Shown here piece by piece: positions 1 through 9,984 of a DNA stretch of 26,059 nt; position 1 is the first letter of the stretch, and each line of letters opens with the position of its first letter. The notes below the pieces were generated by a model. The model was not told the DNA's origin. It did not search any database and saw nothing but the letters and a program-made list of their open reading frames with translations. Source of the DNA: Priapulus caudatus (Eukaryota; Priapulida; Priapulimorpha; Priapulimorphida; Priapulidae); contig NW_014577728.1 in assembly GCF_000485595.1 (NCBI RefSeq), positions 9,962 to 36,020 of the forward strand. The letters run 5' to 3'. A program made the position numbers and the translations under genes.

Positions 1-480
1 TTAGCATTAACTTTAGCATTAACTTTACGATGTTTCTGACAACGGGCCCCTGGTCATATAGCCCCCATTATATGCATGTTCTAATTGTTTGCAAAAAAAC
101 TATAGTCTAATATTACTCAATATTACAAGCATATAAATTCCTGTTGTTACAAAATAATGCGCCTTAATTGTCATAATTATAACCTACATGATACTTATAT
201 TTGTATTCTTTAATTGCCATAAAACCATATGCTTTGGTGTAGACAACTCAATATTACAGGCATAAATTCCTGTTGTTATAAAATAACGCACCTGTTTGCA
301 AAAAAAATTGTAGTCTAATATTACTCAATATTACAGGCATAAATGCCTGTTGATAAAAAAATATTACACATGGTCATATAGCCTATATGGTATCCATGTT
401 CAAACTGTTTGCGAAAAAACTATAGTCTAATATTACTCAATATTACAGGCATAAATGCCTGTTGATAAAAAATAATTAAA
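1..480. repeat. Hairpin-bearing satellite, young copies
   Basis: About four copies of an AT-rich unit. The landmark CTCAATATTACAGGCAT starts near 117, 247, 324 and 437, giving spacings of 130, 77 and 113 bp, so one unit is partial. Each unit holds, in order, TGGTCATATAGCC, TGTTTGCAAAAAAACTATAG, the landmark, and a small perfect hairpin (ACAGGCAT-AA-ATGCCTGT in the best copies) followed by TTGATAAAAAA. No coding signal is seen. The array runs off the left edge of the window. Confidence 0.75.
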
Positions 481-719
481 ATTGAAATAAAGATTTTTTT
501 CCTTTCGAAAAGCGGGTTGCATTGAGAGACTTCTTGATTACTAAATACCTTGCTTAAGGCACCCATCTCACAAATATCGCATTTCATAACATGCATCTCA
601 CGTATAAACTATGAAATATTAAAAATATACGTTTATGTGATTTTAGTTCAATATAATAATTATACATTACGCGTATATACACGCACGCACGCGCGCACAC
701 ATATAAATTGTTACAGTAG

Positions 720-955
720 AAAAACCACGTTACAATCACGTTATTGAGAATACATTAACTATAACGTTATTTCAAAGTTGCCATGCAGATTCCCATACAA
801 TGACGTTATGTTAACGTTGCATAAAAACGTTCTTATAAACGTTTCAAAAACGTTATAAAAACCCGACATATTTACGACACATACATAGACGTTACGAAAT
901 AACGTTATAAAAACTTTTGCATAACATTATAAAAACGTTGTAAACGTTCGCTGGA
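720..955. repeat. AACGTT-rich repeat block
   Basis: About a dozen ACGTT/AACGTT motifs occur in 235 bp, many as AACGTTATAAAAAC or close variants in both orientations. AACGTT is its own reverse complement, so the block can fold extensively. It has no coding potential. It may be the remnant of a small inverted-repeat transposon, but no outer terminal repeats were found. The adjoining 481-719 is AT-rich with a short alternating ACGC/ACAC tract near 680-700. Confidence 0.5.
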
Positions 956-1979
956 TTTCAAACAGCAATATTTGACTACTCTGTTACCTTATTACTGTTC
1001 TACACTGTTATAAATATAACCTGGCAAAGGTTTGGGGATAATATTTGTGTTGTCATTACCTGAGTGTTCTATTAAAATGTGTTTCTTCAACAAATGTAGG
1101 CCTACTCCTCGTGAAAATATCACATCACTTCGCTTTGCTTAATAGTGTTTGCTTTGCCTCAATTTTCTTCAATAAAAGCCGCGTACACTACCGAAAGTAA
1201 CGCTGTATACACGTGAAGCAGTTAGATGCATGTCTAGGGAATGCGAATTATAATACACTGTATTACAAGGTAAACAATCGGCTGCATTTGCTATAATAAT
1301 TAACGTTCTGTTCGGTGTCCGCTCCGCAGCCGATATCTGGCATAAATAATCCGATCTTGTCCGAAATAAAAACACCCTCCTAGCTATATAACAAACTCAG
1401 ATTTCATCGTGGAATAGAGTTGTCAACAGATAGGTGCTTGGTATTCGGGCGCACGATAACTAGTATTATTCACAATAAACAAATTGAGAAATTCGTTGGC
1501 ATCTATTGCTAAAACGCAGAAAGGTTAGGGCTTGATACATAATCGTAAGGTAATAGATCGTTCGTGTTGGACAGATTTAAAATTGGATGAGGGCATCGAT
1601 CTCAGCGTGACGTTTTCACCTGTGCATTGCTCGCACGAAGGAGATACACATTGGCCATTAGCTATGCCTTGTTTGTCTTCTTATATGGTGAAACAAACTG
1701 AGCTGAAGCCTGCGATCAGAAAGAGAGACTGTGAGCTAAACTGAAGTTAGATATCCCTAGTCGGTCTGATCAGATGGTGAAACGTATTGAACTAAAGCCC
1801 GACTCGCAACAGAACTAGAGCAGCTAGGCGATCCGTGAAGATCTGTTAACTCCTTGTGAACTATAGGAGCTAACTTGCTTTTTCACGTACGGGCTTTTAT
1901 AGTACAGGACACGCCCCGTCACATGATCTCAATTTTCGTATTGGAAGCTGTTGCGTTGTAGGTATTAGTATTACAAGAA
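956..1979. other. Intergenic stretch with no recognised gene
   Basis: Short ORFs here show no family signature and no convincing splice structure. Two weak local features are visible. A degraded duplication has ATGGTGAAAC...TGAGCTGAAGCC near 1685 and ATGGTGAAAC...TGAACTAAAGCC near 1773. A 10-bp imperfect inverted repeat is formed by GTTAACTCCT and AGGAGCTAAC near 1847-1876. The stretch may hold lost upstream exons of the + strand gene that begins at 2903, but none could be identified. Confidence 0.5.
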
Positions 1980-2690
1980 TTATTGTTTGTCATAAATAAA
2001 AAAAACTTTCTTGGCCATTTAGCTCACTGGATATTCGTGGAGGAATTGGGTTCTAAACCCAATATCTAGTTGCCTGCAAGCTAAACCTAGTATTACTGGC
2101 ACCAGTGGTTGCTGTGAATAAATTGCACGTTTACGTGGTAACCGATATATTACCAGTTATATTGTTTGCCTGGAATAAAAAACAATCATCTTGATCACTA
2201 CCCCACTCAGATGTTTATATTTAGGTAAGTTTGCGACAAAACTATGCACTCATCAGCGTACTAACCAACATCATTACAGACATGACTGTATGTTTTGAAT
2301 TAAAAAAATCCACTTGGTATCATAGCTGACTCAATGTTACAGTGGATGGATATCTGTTATTAACTATTAGAAGCAATAAATGGCTTTCATAAAAAAAATC
2401 GTTGGTCACATAACCCTCATCGATGATCGTGTAGCAGTCGAATTTGTGGACAAACTTGGTTTGTGAATAGGATAAACAAATATATATATTATAGTATTAC
2501 AGAGTCTCATCCAGCGCTTGTCCTTAAAAAATATGGCCCCCAATCATAACTCACGACGAATATTCGTTTTAGTAATTGAGTTTGCGATAAATTTTGCGCT
2601 CGTGTGTGGGATGAACAATATTATTTAAGTGTATTCACGCTTGGCTTAAAAAATAATGCACCGTATGGTTTACGACACGAACTTATGCGA
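1980..2690. repeat. Ancient degraded copies of the hairpin satellite
   Basis: Five or six highly diverged units keep the same order of landmarks as the copies at 1-480. A TTGGTCATATAGC-like word lies near 2014, 2192, 2316, 2403 and 2532. ATTAC followed by a short inverted repeat occurs near 2088 (ACTGG-CA-CCAGT), 2269 and 2332. An AATAAAAAA-like run follows each. A separate perfect hairpin, ATTGGGTT-CTA-AACCCAAT, lies near 2044-2062. No gene is seen. Confidence 0.55.
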
Positions 2691-2696
2691 CTATAG

Positions 2697-2860
2697 TACT
2701 GATAATTATATATATATATATAATGATATTATATATATATTATATTATATAGTATATGATCTCAGGAGTAGATAATAGGGAATAGTAATAGGGAATGAAT
2801 TTCCTAATTATCTACTTCTGATATAATATATATATTATATATATAGTATCGATCACTACT
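2697..2860. repeat. AT-rich foldback (MITE-like) element
   Basis: Long (TA)n tracts flank an inverted repeat. The left arm, ending near 2782, reads ATGATCTCAGGAGTAGATAA; the right arm (2800-2829) is its near reverse complement, containing TTATCTACTTCTGATAT. The arms are about 30 bp with a few mismatches and continue into the alternating TA tracts. The spacer holds the duplicated word AATAGGGAAT. It lies just upstream of the splice acceptor of the + strand gene, so it is probably intronic. Confidence 0.6.
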
Positions 2861-2902
2861 TAATATTATCTTTATAACCCTACTATTAAACTTTTTTGGC
2901 AG

Positions 2903-4218
2903 TGCGCCGTAAGTTATATAGGCCAGGCTGTACGAGGCTGCACAAGTCAAACTATGAAAAAATGCTTGCTGTGCTGTGGGGCACAAGCCAGGCATTCCGC
3001 GCAGCATTTACAAAGTTTCTCAAGAAGCAAGTTTATTCGGAGGTAAAGAAATTCGGGGAAACCCCGTCTGTACTACGCCAAAATTTAAGCTTGGCAAACA
3101 TCAATAGTTTCAACTGGAACACTGCTATTGCCGAAATTGAAGCTGGCATGCCACTCATCTTTAACACCTACTGTGGCATGATGGCGAAGAGGAGACGTTG
3201 CACCAAGCAAACCAAGGCTGGGTGCATCCATTGGCATCATGTTGGCTAACAGACAGCCAAAGGCCTACAAACTTCTGCCAGCATGGGTTGGGGTCGAGCT
3301 GTGGAGGAGTGGCTGCAAGCAGAAGGTGGGCTGATCTCTCAGTGTTAACATGATAAATGTTAAACTCTTTTGCAGAATTCTACTGAAAATTTAAATCCTC
3401 TCAGCTTATGCAGAAACTTGAAAATATTTGTTTAACAGGTTTTCTCATGCTTGAGTCACGTTGGCATCTGCCAAACGGCGTCATCTGCACGGCGATGTGT
3501 CGATAAGATAGCGAGTGAGTTCGACAAAGAATTACGCCAATGGAAGAATGACATAGAGGTGGGTTAACGACTTGACAGTTAACTTTTATTCTGTAGTGAC
3601 AGAGTAACTGATCGGTGTACATGCCAATTGTATTTGTTAAAAGCAAATGGTTTCTTTTTTACATTGATTTTTAGTGTGGCACCAATAGAACGTTGCCAAT
3701 AATGGGGCAGACAGCAACAGATGATTTGGGTGTACGCCCACTCGATTTTTCATCTGATGCTGCTGATGATGATGATGATCATGATGACGATTGTGGTGGA
3801 TGCGAGAAGACCTGCCTACAGCGACAATCTGTGAAAAAGAGCAGCAGTAAGTATCTAATGAAATTTTACTATTATTTCATCGCTTTGTGAAAAATAATTT
3901 TTGTGGTAACTGTCAAATTGTCTATTGATCCTGGATTCTCCTTTTGCTGGGACAACGTCCAACTGCAATCGACTGTTCGGCACCAAGGGAGTGAAGCCTC
4001 CAACAAGATGCTTCTGATGGCCAACTCGTATGCTGTTCTGCACAGAGTGTCATTTCGGTAAGCATGGTAAAGGAATAAAAACTAACACTCCAAACAGCCT
4101 ACTGTGTTATAGCAGTGCTGCACTAGACTACAGTAACACACTTACTGATTTCCATGCAACAGGGACTATGATGAAGAAGGCACCGTCGCAGCCAGCACGA
4201 TCCCATTGCACGATCCCA
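2903..4218 (+). pseudogene. DUF6589-like transposase-type gene, 3'-truncated
   Basis: Five exons can be traced: 2903-3325, 3439-3558, 3675-3846, 3913-4057 and 4163 to about 4218. Donors are GTGGGC, GTGGGT, GTAAGT and GTAAGC; acceptors include TTTTTTGGCAG, TTTAACAG, GATTTTTAG and CATGCAACAG. Phases agree across the joins. The product carries PSVLRQN...INSFNWNTAIAEIE, a helical KIASEFDKELRQWKNDIE segment, an Asp-rich stretch and FCWDNVQLQSTVRHQ...YAVLHRVSF. This pattern (LR...F.W, then D-N followed by an H-R-V-like motif) resembles the multicopy DUF6589-type proteins of invertebrates and fungi, recalled without a search. Breaks: a one-base frameshift near 3215-3222 in the first exon, an acceptor reading TG instead of AG before 3913, and truncation at about 4218 where antisense helicase sequence begins. 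Upstream exons and the C-terminal part are missing. Function as a transposase is inference. Confidence 0.5.
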
Positions 4219-4221
4219 TTG
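4196..4221. repeat. 13-bp tandem duplication at gene-gene junction
   Basis: CACGATCCCATTG occurs twice back to back (4196-4208 and 4209-4221). To the left is the last readable exon of the + strand transposase-like gene. To the right, read on the - strand, is the helicase segment ending in HIIQWDRA. The duplication therefore marks the point where two 3'-truncated genes are fused, consistent with microhomology or templated repair of an internal deletion. Confidence 0.7.
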
Positions 4222-5779
4222 AATAATATGTCTGACATCCGTAACTTGAATTCCCATGCCGAAGGCAATGGTGCATACAACGCATCGTACGATGGAGTCC
4301 ACTTTGACGAAAGTGTTTAAGACATATTGTTCTTGAAGTTTTCCAATGCTGCCATGGTACATGGTGATTCCGAGGTTTTCCATTGTGTGCGTCTTTCCTT
4401 GCCAGGCGTCTTCTCCTATGCGACTTAGCAGGTCCTCGTATACAGCTGCCACTTGGTTGATTGATCTGCAACGCAATTGCGACAGTTACATTGACGTTAA
4501 CATTTGTTCAAACTTCGTGTGCATGTGGTATAAATCGTATGGTACCTGCAGTAAATGATGGTTTTTTCAGCATTCGGACCCGCTGTCCTCATGTGGTCCA
4601 CCAACCACTCCAACTCCTGTTTGTAGCTGCGTACTCCCGTTTTCCATTTAATGTAGATGTTTTTTCTGTAATATAACAAAGTTAGAAAAGAAAATCACTA
4701 AGAAAAACCAATATTTAATTGTTACTTAAATATTGTGTTAAATAACAATAACATGTATATTTTGTATTTGAAATTAAGAAAGACTAGATGCTTTTGAAAA
4801 CGTTTTACTTTAGAATGAACTATTCAAGAAAGTATGTAGACACAGAAACATTGTAAGGTATTAACCTGTCTGGAACAGCTGCAATGGTTTGGACCTCATC
4901 CGGCTTGATGTTCAATATGTCCAAAATTGATTGATGCAACTGATCCGTGCAGGTTGCCGTCAGAAAAAGCCATCTCGTTGACTTCGGTAGGATGGAATAC
5001 ACTCTGCTGATTTCCATGTACTCAGGTCGGAAATCAAGACCCCTAGAGTGAATAAGAACGACTTGTCATGGTATACCAAAGTGAATGAGATTAGCAATGA
5101 CTTTAGAACTGAACGGAAATTAAAACAAAAAGAAATCAGTTAAAAACTGAAGTATATGAATAAATTGTTTCATTATGTTGGTTAAAACTGGTAATGTGCA
5201 ATATACCATTCAGAAATACAGTGAGCCTCGTCACACGTAAACAGACACAGTCTTTCACCAAGCTGCACGATCATCTCTCGCCAAATGTCCATACTCATAG
5301 CCTCTGGGCTACAGAACACGACAGTAAATTTTCCTGCTAAAAGGCCTACAAAACAATGAAAAACTTTTATTATTTGTCATTTGGAAAAGAGCATAACTTC
5401 ATTGAAATGTCGTACTTTCAATAACAGTAACGTTTTATCATACATTCATTTTGCCTACAAGAAAAATGTAGGCTATATACGCTGAGACACTGTTGCATTT
5501 AAGATATCCGTAAAAAGACCACTCTGCAAACATCATCATAGAATAAATGCCATGTATTGCCATTTCTACTGTTGCAACACCTTTGCTCACCTCTTTTCGT
5601 GTCAGGGTGGAGCTCACTCGGAGGTAGTATGGCTGCTGCCGATACGCCCATTCTCAATAAAATCTCCACTTGGTTGAACATTAATGCGCGCAGTGGGCAC
5701 ACCACCAGACTGACATGATGTGGTGTCTTGACAGACTTTATCTGAATCACAAGTATAATTGTTATTATCTAACTAGAAA

Positions 5780-6245
5780 TAGTTATTTAATAATTAATAA
5801 TTAATAATTGCTTAGGAAATAATTATAAAATTTTAGAAATAATTGCAGAATTTGTAATATTTTTTTTCACATTTAAAAAGGTTTCAGTTGTCCGAATTAT
5901 ATAAACAGATAGGCCTATATATAAATAACCATTGTATAGGAATATATATGTAAAGTTGTTTAAATAGTGTATAACTTGAAGTGGATATAGTAACAATGTA
6001 TGTGTTACTCTGGCATAATTTTTTAATGGGGACTAATTTTGCCAAGTAAAGTAAGTCAATTAATTGAAATTTGAAATTAAAGAAATTAATTAATTAGAAA
6101 ATTATAATAATAATTATAATAATAATATTAATAATATTAATAATAAATTAATAATATTATTATTAATAATTAATTAATTATAATTAATAATATTATTCAT
6201 ATTAATAATTAATAATATTAATAATATTAATATAATATTAAGCCC
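5780..6245. repeat. AT-rich low-complexity tract in helicase intron 1
   Basis: Runs of TAATTAATAATTAATAATT at 5790-5815, and above all at 6095-6240, are built from AATAAT, ATTAAT and TTAATTAA words. The tract lies inside the long first intron of the helicase gene (6837-5742). It has no coding or splice significance of its own. Confidence 0.8.
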
Positions 6246-6784
6246 ATAAAAAAAGATGTTAGTTTTATCATCCCGCCCGCATCACTTTTTCCGCCCGCAT
6301 CGAAATTATTTTTTTTTTTATTTTTTAATTCAGATTGACCGGTGTGTATTCAGAAAACACACCGGCTTTCAAGCCAAATTCATTCGTTAGAGTGTTAGTC
6401 GCTTCTTGACATTAACAATTATGAAATATTACTTACTTGTTGATATAGCTTTACCTACTTCTTTATACCTGTGTCTTTTTAAAAGTACCCTGCGCATTTT
6501 GCGCTACGTAATTATTGCTTGCGATTTCAATTTTGCCAAGAACATAGCGCTGTGGCTGTTGGTCTGCCTACTTGTCTTGATTGTTTTTGTGCCCACGGGC
6601 CCACTTGTTACTCTTTCTTTACTATTCTAATTGTTAATTCCATTTTGTGTTTGTGTTCGGAAAGAAAAACAAAACCCCACCGCCTCATCACTTTTCTTTA
6701 GATGACAAGGATGTATAAACTAACTTTTTTTTATGGGGCCTAATAATAAAATAATAATTTTTAATGGGGACTAATTTTTTCCAA
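6017..6784. repeat. Segment bounded by 29-bp direct repeats inside intron
   Basis: Copies at 6017-6045 and 6756-6784 share TTTTTAATGGGGACTAATTT and a following CCAA, with two or three differences. A third weaker relative (TTTTATGGGGCCTAATAAT) sits near 6728. A 740-bp segment between direct repeats in the first helicase intron could be a nested insertion or a local duplication. The short ORFs inside it (for example 6406-6630) match nothing I recognise. Confidence 0.5.
6339..6365. repeat. Perfect 9-bp hairpin
   Basis: CCGGTGTGT (6339-6347) and ACACACCGG (6357-6365) are perfect reverse complements around a 9-nt loop. The hairpin is just downstream of a T-rich tract and lies in the helicase intron. 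It may be the internal or terminal hairpin of a nested element. Confidence 0.6.
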
Positions 6785-6975
6785 ATAATATGCAATCAAT
6801 AGGCCTAATAGTAATATAGCACCCTAATGAAACTCACCTTATCAAGTGCTATAATGGCAATAAAGTGTAAATTAAACTCTTGCCATAGCCAGTGGGAGTA
6901 GCAGCAAAAAACATTCCTGTTGTTGATTTTATGTCCCTTTTTTATTTCTTCGTACGTGCTGTAGAACGTCGCCAT

Positions 6976-7987
6976 GTTTGTACATCAACACCGTCGTTGC
7001 CATCGATACGCGGGTATTATATATGCTCTGGTGTCTTCTACAACCGCGTGCAACCTGCCCACCCTCCACTTGGAAATACATTGTGCCCGTTACCTAGCGC
7101 CGGAACCGCGCGAGCGTTCGCAACGAGAAATGGCGGTTCCAAGTTGATAAACAGTCTTCGTCGACGAGTAATATCGCAAGTACAATATTTTAAGCGATGA
7201 GTTTGCTGTTGTATTTTAGTGTTGAATAGTAACTTAAGACATTTGTCCGGCAGAGAATGTGTTTTATTTGGCATACGCGAAGAGTTATCATAGGCTAAAA
7301 GTTTCGGAAAAAAACTCATATTGCCAGGTTGCCATATAAGTTCGGTTCAAGGAACTAGAGAACATGTAGCCCTGCGGCAACTGTACGCGGGCTATAGTTA
7401 CTAGAGCTAATCATCACAACAGGCAATTGATGGTAGATTTCGATCAGCCGGTATGTCGACGAAAGTAGGTATACCATCGCGCTGAAACGTCCAGGCGGGC
7501 CCGTTGCCAGAAACTTCGGTAAAGTTACGAATTAATTTTAAGTCCATAACTGTGTAAATTAATGCTTAAAGGAGACTTACGCAACGAATTTTCCATGGTA
7601 AAATTTGATTAAAAAAATGCCATTTTTTTACATTAAAAGAAGACTAACGTTACTAAATATATCCTCAAACTCTCACCTGATAAAATGTTTTTTAAACGTT
7701 AGTTAAATTGCACAAATCTAGACGATTTGTAAATTATCTGTTGTGTAACACTATTCCCTAGTACTGTTCACGGATACTGCGTCTCTCTGTTTTTCACGCG
7801 GCAAAATTAGGGCATATAAAGAAGGTATATAAGCATGAAAGTAAACAGAAACACTAATTGTATTTTTCATACATTTTATTTTGTAGAAATAATCCACAAA
7901 TATACTTACCTTGATGGTGCTAGAAATCGTGACGTACATCACGTTTAAGGTTTTAAAGGAGCGTTCCCAGAAGCGCAACTTAAACTA
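6976..7987. other. 5' flank of the helicase gene; no other gene seen
   Basis: 7000-7180 is CpG-richer than its surroundings and may hold the promoter of the - strand helicase gene, but no TATA box can be assigned. The rest is AT-rich with short ORFs that lack family signatures. The right end of the presumed two-gene transposon should lie in or beyond this stretch. I could not find a terminal inverted repeat matching the left side. Confidence 0.4.
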
Positions 7988-8516
7988 AACTTTACTTAAA
8001 GCCTCACTAATGCGCACCAGAACTGCTAATTTTTCTCCAGTCTAGACTAGCAAATACTTCGTGTCATGCATATCATACTACCTTATGGCAAAATAAACTC
8101 TATGTTCCTCATTTCACTGCGGCGTTGTCTATAAAAAGGTAATTTTTTGAAAAATACCTCGCAATGTTGTTGAAAATCTCCCGATGTTGTTGACAGTTTC
8201 CCCAATCCCCTAGCAACCGTGCAGGCGGTGGCGGCGGTAAAACAGCGCTACGGGCGGCAGCAAAGATAAAAACATGTGACGTCAGCGTCACCGACTTCGA
8301 ATCTATTTTGTTTGGAAAACAGTGCTGGCGTTTGCGTCCAGTTTTCTCACCTCTTTTCTTGGTGGGTTTTGAAGCAAACGCGCAGTGAATAGGAGCGAAC
8401 TAGAGTTTATTATTGTCATAAGGATAGTGTGATTCTGGCATGACACAAGTATTTGCTAGTCTAGTAGCTAGAGAAATTAGCATTTGGACGCGCATTGTGA
8501 GCCTTTAAGTGAAAAC
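7988..8516. mobile_element. Foldback / MITE-like element with ~135-bp inverted arms
   Basis: The left arm (7988-8120) and right arm (8381-8516) are diverged reverse complements. Shared blocks in order from the outside are ACTTAAAG-CTCAC, ATGCGC, CTGCTAATTT/ATGCTAATTT, GACTAGCAAATACTT, GTGTCATGC, CTTATG, AATAAACTCTA and CACTGCG. The 260-bp centre is unrelated to the arms and contains a GGCGGTGGCGGCGG tract and an ATGTGACGTCAGCGTCAC palindrome-like stretch. No ORF is present, so it would be non-autonomous. Target-site duplications could not be assigned because the arm ends are ragged. Confidence 0.75.
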
Positions 8517-8684
8517 TTACGAAAACCGGAACTTGCTAATTGTTAGTTATACCGCATTGCATTTCGGGGACGCAGACGATTTGTTTACATCTGCAGCCGA
8601 TCAGCTGATTTGACTTTACCGACTCACATATCGAAAATTTCCTCCTGATAATTACACATTTTACCCGTTATTCAAAGTTATTTC

Positions 8685-8890
8685 ATTTAACGCCCCCCCC
8701 CTCAAATTGTTTATATTAATGTTACTAATTACTTATTCATATAACTTATTTTGTATTTATTATTAGTAGTAGTACTAGTAGTTAACTTAAAACTTGAATT
8801 TTGTGTACCTACTAGGCCTACTGTGTAATTTCACGTAACTAAATGGAGTCTTGGCAACAACAGCAAGGCCGCTAGATCTTATTTTTACAG
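8685..8890. other. Probable intron with poly-C and AT tracts
   Basis: A run of nine C's lies near 8693-8701, followed by AT-rich sequence that ends in the strong splice acceptor CTTATTTTTACAG at 8878-8890. This fits the intron ahead of the Myb/SANT-like exon. The upstream exon, which would carry the N-terminal half of that domain, was not found. Confidence 0.45.
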
Positions 8891-9273
8891 TGCAAAGTTA
8901 AGTGGAGTAACCTGACGACAGATGTTAGGAAGAAAGAGAGGCACAACGTGGCCGAAACACGTCGAACAGGTGCATCATAAAAAAACGTTCATCATTCAAT
9001 TTCCTTACATGCCATATAACGATGATGAAAAAGAAGTGATTAACGATTATCACAAAGCTATTTGTAAAGACGAATATTATGATATTAACACCCTTTCATT
9101 AACGTTAAGATAAGATGAAGGTTATACGACACATTTATTCCTTGACAGTTGGCACCCCAGGAGGAGGACAAGCAGCTCTGGCCAACATATCAGATGTTGA
9201 AACAAAGATTTTAGAATGTTTCATCCCGCCGGAAACAGCGTTGCTGGTGTGACGGGAGGAATGGAGATATCTG
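8891..9273 (+). pseudogene. Myb/SANT-like DNA-binding protein, two exons
   Basis: Exon 8891-8969 (acceptor ATTTTTACAG, donor ACAG|GTGCAT) encodes CKVKWSNLTTDVRKKERHNV followed by AETRRTG. This is the third-helix end of the Myb/SANT-like fold seen in Naif1/MSANTD-type proteins (pattern KW.NL......K.....RR.TGGG). Exon 9149-9273 (acceptor TTCCTTGACAG, donor CTG|GTAAAT) continues with a Gly-rich linker and ISDVETKILECFIPPETA, then TGGMEIS only after a one-base frameshift near 9235-9242, before an in-frame TGA. In the family such a Gly-rich linker and Val-Glu-rich helix follow the DNA-binding domain. These proteins occur as host genes and as the second protein of PIF/Harbinger transposons; which applies here is unknown. 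The N-terminal exon is missing, and a further exon near 9450-9493 is only possible. Confidence 0.5.
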
Positions 9274-9984
9274 GTAAATGTTGCATTATATTGTCATATT
9301 GAAATTTAAACATTAAATGTTCGACTATTTTTGGGTTTTTCCCCCCCCCGCCGTATTTTAAAAGTTTTCACTAATTTAATGTGCATGGGTAAAGCACTGC
9401 AAACGCTGATGGCGTTGCCATCATCGACATGATGACAAAGTGATGCAGACATGCCACAACCTCCCCGAAAAAGGCCAGAAAGGTTGAAAAGTAAATAATC
9501 CTACTACTTAATATTCCATTTATTTACAAACAGTATAAACATTTTCTTGTATCTCATATATGCAGTGCCATCATAATCATATATTTAAATTGGCAAATTC
9601 CCATGACGTTTTCCATTAACATGAATAGGTATATTAACACATATTATAATTAATATTACTTACGAGTCGTTTGAACCAGATATATTGGCGAGCTAAAGCG
9701 CAAAATCACCATTTGACAGGTACATGTTAAGTTAGTGGTCTTGGTGGCAAGCTGTACTATGAAATCAAATCTTTAACAATTTATCCCCTGGGTGACAAAT
9801 GGTATTTATTACCACAATAATATTTGACACACCAAATGTCTATAACACATAAAAATATAAATAATGTAAAACACAATTGAAATAAATATTCATTTCTTTA
9901 TCCCATAGGAATAGAAGACACCAGGAACTGGTGCATGCGAATTGAAGACATTCAACTAAAGAGTGTCAAGCCTTATAAATATAG
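9274..9984. other. AT-rich non-coding stretch
   Basis: A C-rich run at about 9341-9350, AT-rich spacer and no ORF of note. A possible short exon begins after CCCATAG at 9909 and stays open to the microsatellite, but it has no recognisable family signature. I see nothing else. Confidence 0.4.

Larger units (their letters stand above)
4207..6975 (-). pseudogene. RecQ-like SF2 DNA helicase, 3'-truncated
   Basis: Six exons on the - strand: 6975-6838, 5741-5591, 5345-5207, 5042-4866, 4665-4546 and 4465 to about 4207. All have GT-AG boundaries and compatible phases. The first ATG (6975) has an ACAAACATGG context. Motifs in order: Walker A PTGYGKSLIY (in a shifted frame of exon 1), motif Ia VVCPLRALMFNQVE, DEAH box TCDEAHCISEW, GLDFRPEY across the exon 3/4 join, motif III LFLTATCTDQL, RKNIY, motif IV KTIIYCR, and motif V CTIAFGMGI...DVRHIIQW. 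These are diagnostic of the RecQ family of 3'-5' ATP-dependent helicases. It ends just before motif VI (Q..GR.GR), which is absent, as is any RQC domain. Without motif VI it should be inactive. The tail-to-tail partner gene is truncated at the same point, so this is probably a transposon-borne helicase rather than a cellular RecQ gene. Confidence 0.8.

Noticed and set aside
6406..6630. Hydrophobic 74-codon + strand ORF
   Set aside because: It looks like a membrane peptide, but it lies in the helicase intron within an AT-rich segment, with no family resemblance or conserved context.
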